Made by a program: the position numbers and the translations under genes. From assembly GCA_025618425.1 (NCBI GenBank), contig CM046850.1:25617205-25681204 (forward strand): 64,000 bases of DNA. The letters are read 5' to 3'. Positions 59,881 through 64,000 of this stretch are shown in pieces. The first letter of the stretch is position 1, and every line of letters starts with the position of its first letter. The notes beneath the pieces are model-generated. The model did no database searches, was not told where the DNA came from, and was given only the letters and a program-made list of their open reading frames with translations. Source of the DNA: Heliocidaris tuberculata (lineage: Eukaryota; Echinodermata; Echinoidea; Camarodonta; Echinometridae).

Positions 59881-61900
59881 CTGCATTTAAGAGATAATTC
59901 ATCATCATAAAACTGGAAATGCTTAGACATACTAGGTGCATAATTTCTTTTGATAGCAATCTGAACACAAGTGATATCGTGTGAAGACGATTAATCAATT
60001 TCAAAGACTATGCATATCAAGCTCATCCCTGGATCAACAACTTCTCTTATAGACATTAATGATGGTAACTTAGCAACAAGCTCAGGGGGGTCCCGGTTCT
60101 GAGGTGAAAAGGTCGTCAACGGTTTCCATTGATAGAATAAATTAAAGCAGGCCCACCTCTACATTTTACAGATCGACTGATTTCTTTTTCCATTGTAGCT
60201 TGCGAGAGCAATCTAAAAAAAGCTTATCATATAACAAAGAATTTTCATAAATTCTGATAAAATGCCTGTAATTGAATCTTAAATCTGATCCGATTCCATT
60301 CATGAAAGTAATCTTCATCTTATATCCTTTATCAATGCAAAGAGCTTGAAGAGAAATTATGTGGAGAGCGTAATAATGCACGTCTATTAAGGGAATAATT
60401 CGGAATTCTTCCTTTTTATGCTCTACCCAAATGTGAGTGACCAGATTTCAGAGATATATAATACGAATGAACTCGTTTTAACACGTTTTATTCTTCTTTG
60501 ACAAACGTTTAACACAGTCAAAAACCAGCATAAACAACTTTTTAGTAGTAAGATATGTTATTCATTGGTTAAATATATCGAAGATCTTCCCTTCTAAACA
60601 GTATACAAGATATTACCATTATTACGAGCTTAATCTTATTCATGCTATCACATCGGACAGTGGTCCTACTGAATAAAGAATTTGCACATAATTTTATTAA
60701 ATAATTTATAACCCATTGCCTACGGGAACCGGGTCATACCTGTATTAAGCCAATAAGAATTAGTTTAGTAGTCAGTGGGTTAAGAATATGATTGTAGGGT
60801 CCTCGGAAATAATACTGATGAGTCTACTCTGAGTTAATGACACATTATCCATCATCACATTAAGCATCTTATTTAAGATTCGTTAATATATTCCGGACAA
60901 CTAAGCCAGAATCCATGACATTCGCCAGTAAATGTCGCCGAAGTGAGCTCAGTGTATGCTTACGGAAGAAGAATTATTCCTGCGTAAAATCGGTAATCTT
61001 ATAATTTGGATTATATTTCATGTTCCTCAAATAACTATGTTTTGTTTTTTGGCAAATGATAGTCCACGTACATTAACTTTCATTTATCGTTTCTCTTGAC
61101 AAAAAACAGTTTTAAAAGCTAGCTACATAATGTTTATATCATTGATCATGTCCTCCCCGATACAAAAACTAATTCTAACGATAAAAGGTGACTATAGCTT
61201 CAGTTTGCAGCAAAATATACAATCCATACACATCATATGTGAGCAAATACAACAATTTGAAATGATGTATAAATACTTCCTCTCTTGATGTTATAGTATG
61301 AGAGAATGACGGGGACAGTATTGCACAAAACAGATATTCGACCAAATTAAAGTGAGGATCATCATTCGGTTACATTTCTACATGTATAAAGAGCTATATG
61401 ACAACTCCTGAATATTGCAATGTAAACAACGAAACATCTAAAAAAAACGTGATAGAAGGGGATGAGAAGTGACAGCAGTAGTAGAAGAATCAAAGATGAA
61501 TGTTATCGTTCTTGCTCAAGGCCTTAATATTTGATAACAATAAAATGTACTTCAAATGGAATATCGCAAGCTAATGCAAGCTCCATCCTTCATGGTTCTC
61601 GATATCTATAATTATTGTATACATATTCATATTTCATTTTTGAGAAGGCTACAAATTACATATATTTTTATTTTCGAAACGGCCATGCTTAAAGGGTACT
61701 TTTATGCTCGAAATGTGTGCTCCACACAAGGTTACTTTTGTATGATTACCGTTAGAATATATGCCTGCTTTTTCCCCATTTCGTCAACAGCAACGTATTC
61801 ATAGCTATTCTTTGCTGGTAGCAGTAGTGGTAATTACCTTTACACACAGTCGTATATATTTCAGGAAAATGATTCGAATAATCATAAACTGACAATTTCT
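59881..61900 (-). other. Probable first intron of the minus-strand gene
   Basis: AT-rich unique DNA between the acceptor at 59881 and the donor at 61903. No repeats of note and no other exon recognised. Confidence 0.4.
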
Positions 61901-61903
61901 TAC

Positions 61904-62104
61904 CTTATAGACAATGAGAAACCAGTTGGTATGTTCAGCTGTGTACCGTCTAACAGAAATATGCTGCGAGACTAGCGAGCAGCGGGTCGTCGAAGCGATG
62001 GATGCCTCCGTCAGCCTTGTGGATGTATGGAGCGGTGCAATCAAAATGCCACGTCGCAGTGTCGAATGGTTCCCTTCACCAAAGAACAACAGAAATAGTC
62101 TGTA
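61904..62104 (-). other. Probable 5' (leader) exon of the minus-strand gene
   Basis: It ends at a near-consensus donor, CTATAAG|GTAAGAAAT (exon end 61904); the 5' boundary is not determined. It contains an upstream ATG at 62089 whose frame stays open through the exon. Joined to the next exon, that frame runs on past the main ATG out of frame with it, to a TAA near 59718, forming an overlapping upstream ORF. Whether the exon is purely leader cannot be settled here. Confidence 0.45.
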
Positions 62105-62254
62105 GAGTTTCGTATCTTAATAAAGCTTTATCTATAGGTTTAAAATTGAATATCTAAATATATAGTTGATAGTTGTCTCTTCTCTTAGCTCAGCCAGTAT
62201 TCGAAGAGCGATATTAGCCAACTGCGAACAATAATGTCATCGCTACCAGTGCAC

Positions 62255-62335
62255 TGTCGCAGGAATTTTACGCGGCGGGCTGTCGCGTCGCTTCTGGACG
62301 CGTTTCCGTGAAGGCGATGGGCGTGTTCGACGGGG
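62255..62335 (-). promoter_or_regulatory. CpG-rich patch, possible promoter of the minus-strand gene
   Basis: A short GC- and CpG-rich stretch (GCGGCGGGCTGTCGCGTCGC, GGACGCGTTTCC) about 200 bp upstream of the proposed 5' exon, in otherwise AT-rich DNA. No TATA box or initiator is assigned. Confidence 0.3.
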
Positions 62336-63082
62336 GTCAAACAAAGGCTGCATGAATTTATTACAACATGAAATTAATATTGAATATTCAGTAGGCAAAA
62401 AAACAATGAAGTTTTTAGCACCACTTCGTGACCAAATAAGGCAAGGTGGGTGATTTGCTTACCCTATAACAAAGATTTTCTAGGCTGCTTTTCAGTCGTT
62501 TTGGTAATGCTTAGGGAAAGATGCCGAATACCCTGTCTACTTAAGATAAGCGAGAACTAACACCAACTCTAATGTAAAAGGTAGAAGACTCTGGAGGTAG
62601 GCTACCAAATCGCTTACGAAGATGGGATAAGAACGAAACCGTCCTGGAATTTATACCCTAAGTAGATATTCGCGGGGAAAACCACATCTGTTGTTTTGCA
62701 ACATCCCAAGTTTGTAAACATGTGACGAAATATTAAACAAAAGACCGGAGCCCACACCCAATTTTGCAATTGTATACCGCCAACAATAAGATGCATTTCG
62801 AAATAACAATTGTTATATAGTTATATTTAAAAAAAATAGATCAAAATTCCCCAGCGTTCTGTCAAGCAGAAAAAAAAATGTTGACAATACCACAAGCCAG
62901 TTAATGTATTTCCTTGCCTATGTATGTATCAGGAAGTTAAAAAAATGTAAGCTGTTGATTTTTTTGCAAGATTTAAGATTGCAAATAGGCAAATTATTTA
63001 AACAAAGCAAAAACAAACAAGAACTGACATCATAAATGCATTATTGTTATACAAAATCATATTAAAGGTACCACACTGCAAC
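62336..63082. other. Intergenic, nothing recognised
   Basis: AT-rich. A phrase near 62820-62900 (CAAAATTCCCC, AAAATGTTGACAATACCACA) recurs near 63335-63395 and forms a diverged duplication around the hairpin element. Confidence 0.45.
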
Positions 63083-63306
63083 AACCATGGTGTTAATTCA
63101 ACACCATCTCGGTATCAATATTGGGCTACACCAGATAAGTGTTAAAACAACACCAGTTTGATATTGAGCTACACCAGATAAGTGTTAAAACAACACCAGT
63201 TAGTGTTAAAACAATATCAGTTTGATTCGAAACAAGTCTTGTTTTGATACTTATCTGGTGTAACCCAATGTAGATACCGACATGGTGTTAAATTAACACC
63301 ATGGTT
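63083..63306. mobile_element. Hairpin MITE with internal tandem subunits
   Basis: The outer arms ACCATGGTGTTAATTCAACA and TGTTAAATTAACACCATGGT are inverted. The next block GGGCTACACCAGATAAGTGT is inverted as ACTTATCTGGTGTAACCC. The interior repeats CTACACCAGATAAGTGTTAA twice. Confidence 0.8.
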
Positions 63307-64000
63307 TTTGCATTGCATGATGCAACCTTTAGATTAAATTCCCCTGCATTCTATTAGGCTGCCAAAAACATGTCGACAATACCACAAACCAGTTTACTGC
63401 CTTGCCATATCATATATCAGGAAGATTAAAATATGCATTATTTGTTAAAACAGTAATATAAAGCAACATTCCATGAAGTGGTTTATGTAAGCCCAAAGGC
63501 AAATTGACTGCGTTCACTATGTGCGTTCAAACAGTAAGATGAGATTTTACTGTAATAACTAGTTGGGAGGAAAATCAAATAGTCTAATGTAATAACTAGT
63601 TGGGAGGAAAATCAAATAAGGTAACAGTCTAGCGTATAATCAACCATTAACACTAGTTCGATTGGATGAGAGAAAAAAAATTCAATGGGAAATATGCATA
63701 TAGTGTGCAATTTCGTTCGGCATATTCTATGCACCATTGACTTTGTACATTATGCGTTATATTGTTGTTGAATACTCTAATCAATGGGATTGATACTAGT
63801 TTTTCTAGTTGTTCGGGAAATACCATTACAATATCATGTTAATCATCATTTGTTTCAACTAATCAAACTCTAATTAGCATTTTACACGTAATTTTGTTAG
63901 GAATTTGCCCTACAAAGGCAAACTCCACTTTGTTGAGACGATCCCTGAACGGCGCGGCGTCTAGCCACAACCGTACGAAGAGGACGCAGTGCGTTCTACG
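63307..64000. other. Intergenic, small tandem duplication
   Basis: TGTAATAACTAGTTGGGAGG is repeated 40 bp apart (63551 and 63590). The last ~70 bp are CpG-rich (GGCGCGGCGTC) and may begin a feature beyond the window. No gene seen. Confidence 0.5.

Overview
The window looks like nuclear DNA from a marine invertebrate, most likely an echinoderm such as a sea urchin. This is inferred from style, not from a database match. Genes are sparse and interrupted by GT-AG introns. The intergenic and intronic DNA is full of short palindromic or TIR elements, a tRNA-derived SINE, LINE fragments, TA/CA microsatellites and poly-C tracts. There are no bacterial operons, rRNAs or CRISPR arrays.

One gene can be reconstructed completely. 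It is a plus-strand gene of 16 coding exons (23817-39308). The exon lengths add up to 2991 nt (996 residues plus stop), and every intron is GT-AG with matching phase. The protein has an N-terminal death-effector-like domain, then a STAND/NB-ARC NTPase (GMAGTGKT Walker A, IFLFDNADD Walker B, IIITSR, GNNPQAL, and an MHP motif in a winged-helix region). Kinesin-light-chain-like TPRs follow, then a Ser/Pro-rich tail. This is the layout of an innate-immune or apoptosis scaffold. A second gene is probable on the minus strand: a 5' exon ending at 61904 and a first coding exon at 59849-59687. Its remaining exons were not found.

Layout. 0-9 kb: LINE 3' fragment, a 1.5 kb foldback element, microsatellites and one MITE. 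9.07-15.33 kb: a satellite array of 39 nearly identical ~160 bp HindIII monomers joined by poly-C tracts, with a diverged relic monomer 0.6 kb downstream. 15.3-23.8 kb: a repeat-rich desert holding TIR elements, a nested insertion, a purine-rich array and a broken LINE. 23.8-39.3 kb: the DED-STAND-TPR gene, whose introns carry a polypyrimidine tract, a (CTA)n array with a mariner-like MITE, a SINE, a 1 kb 15-bp minisatellite, a LINE insertion that duplicated the 5' edge of exon 8, and two TTAA-bounded elements. 39.3-59.6 kb: repeat desert with several tandem duplications, a set of six related ~26 bp motifs, palindromic MITEs and hammerhead-like cores beside TA tracts. 59.6-62.3 kb: 5' part of the minus-strand gene. 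62.3-64 kb: palindromic repeats.

All long open frames in the satellite, the (TA)n tracts, the purine arrays and the minisatellite are artefacts of repeat periodicity and are not annotated as genes.
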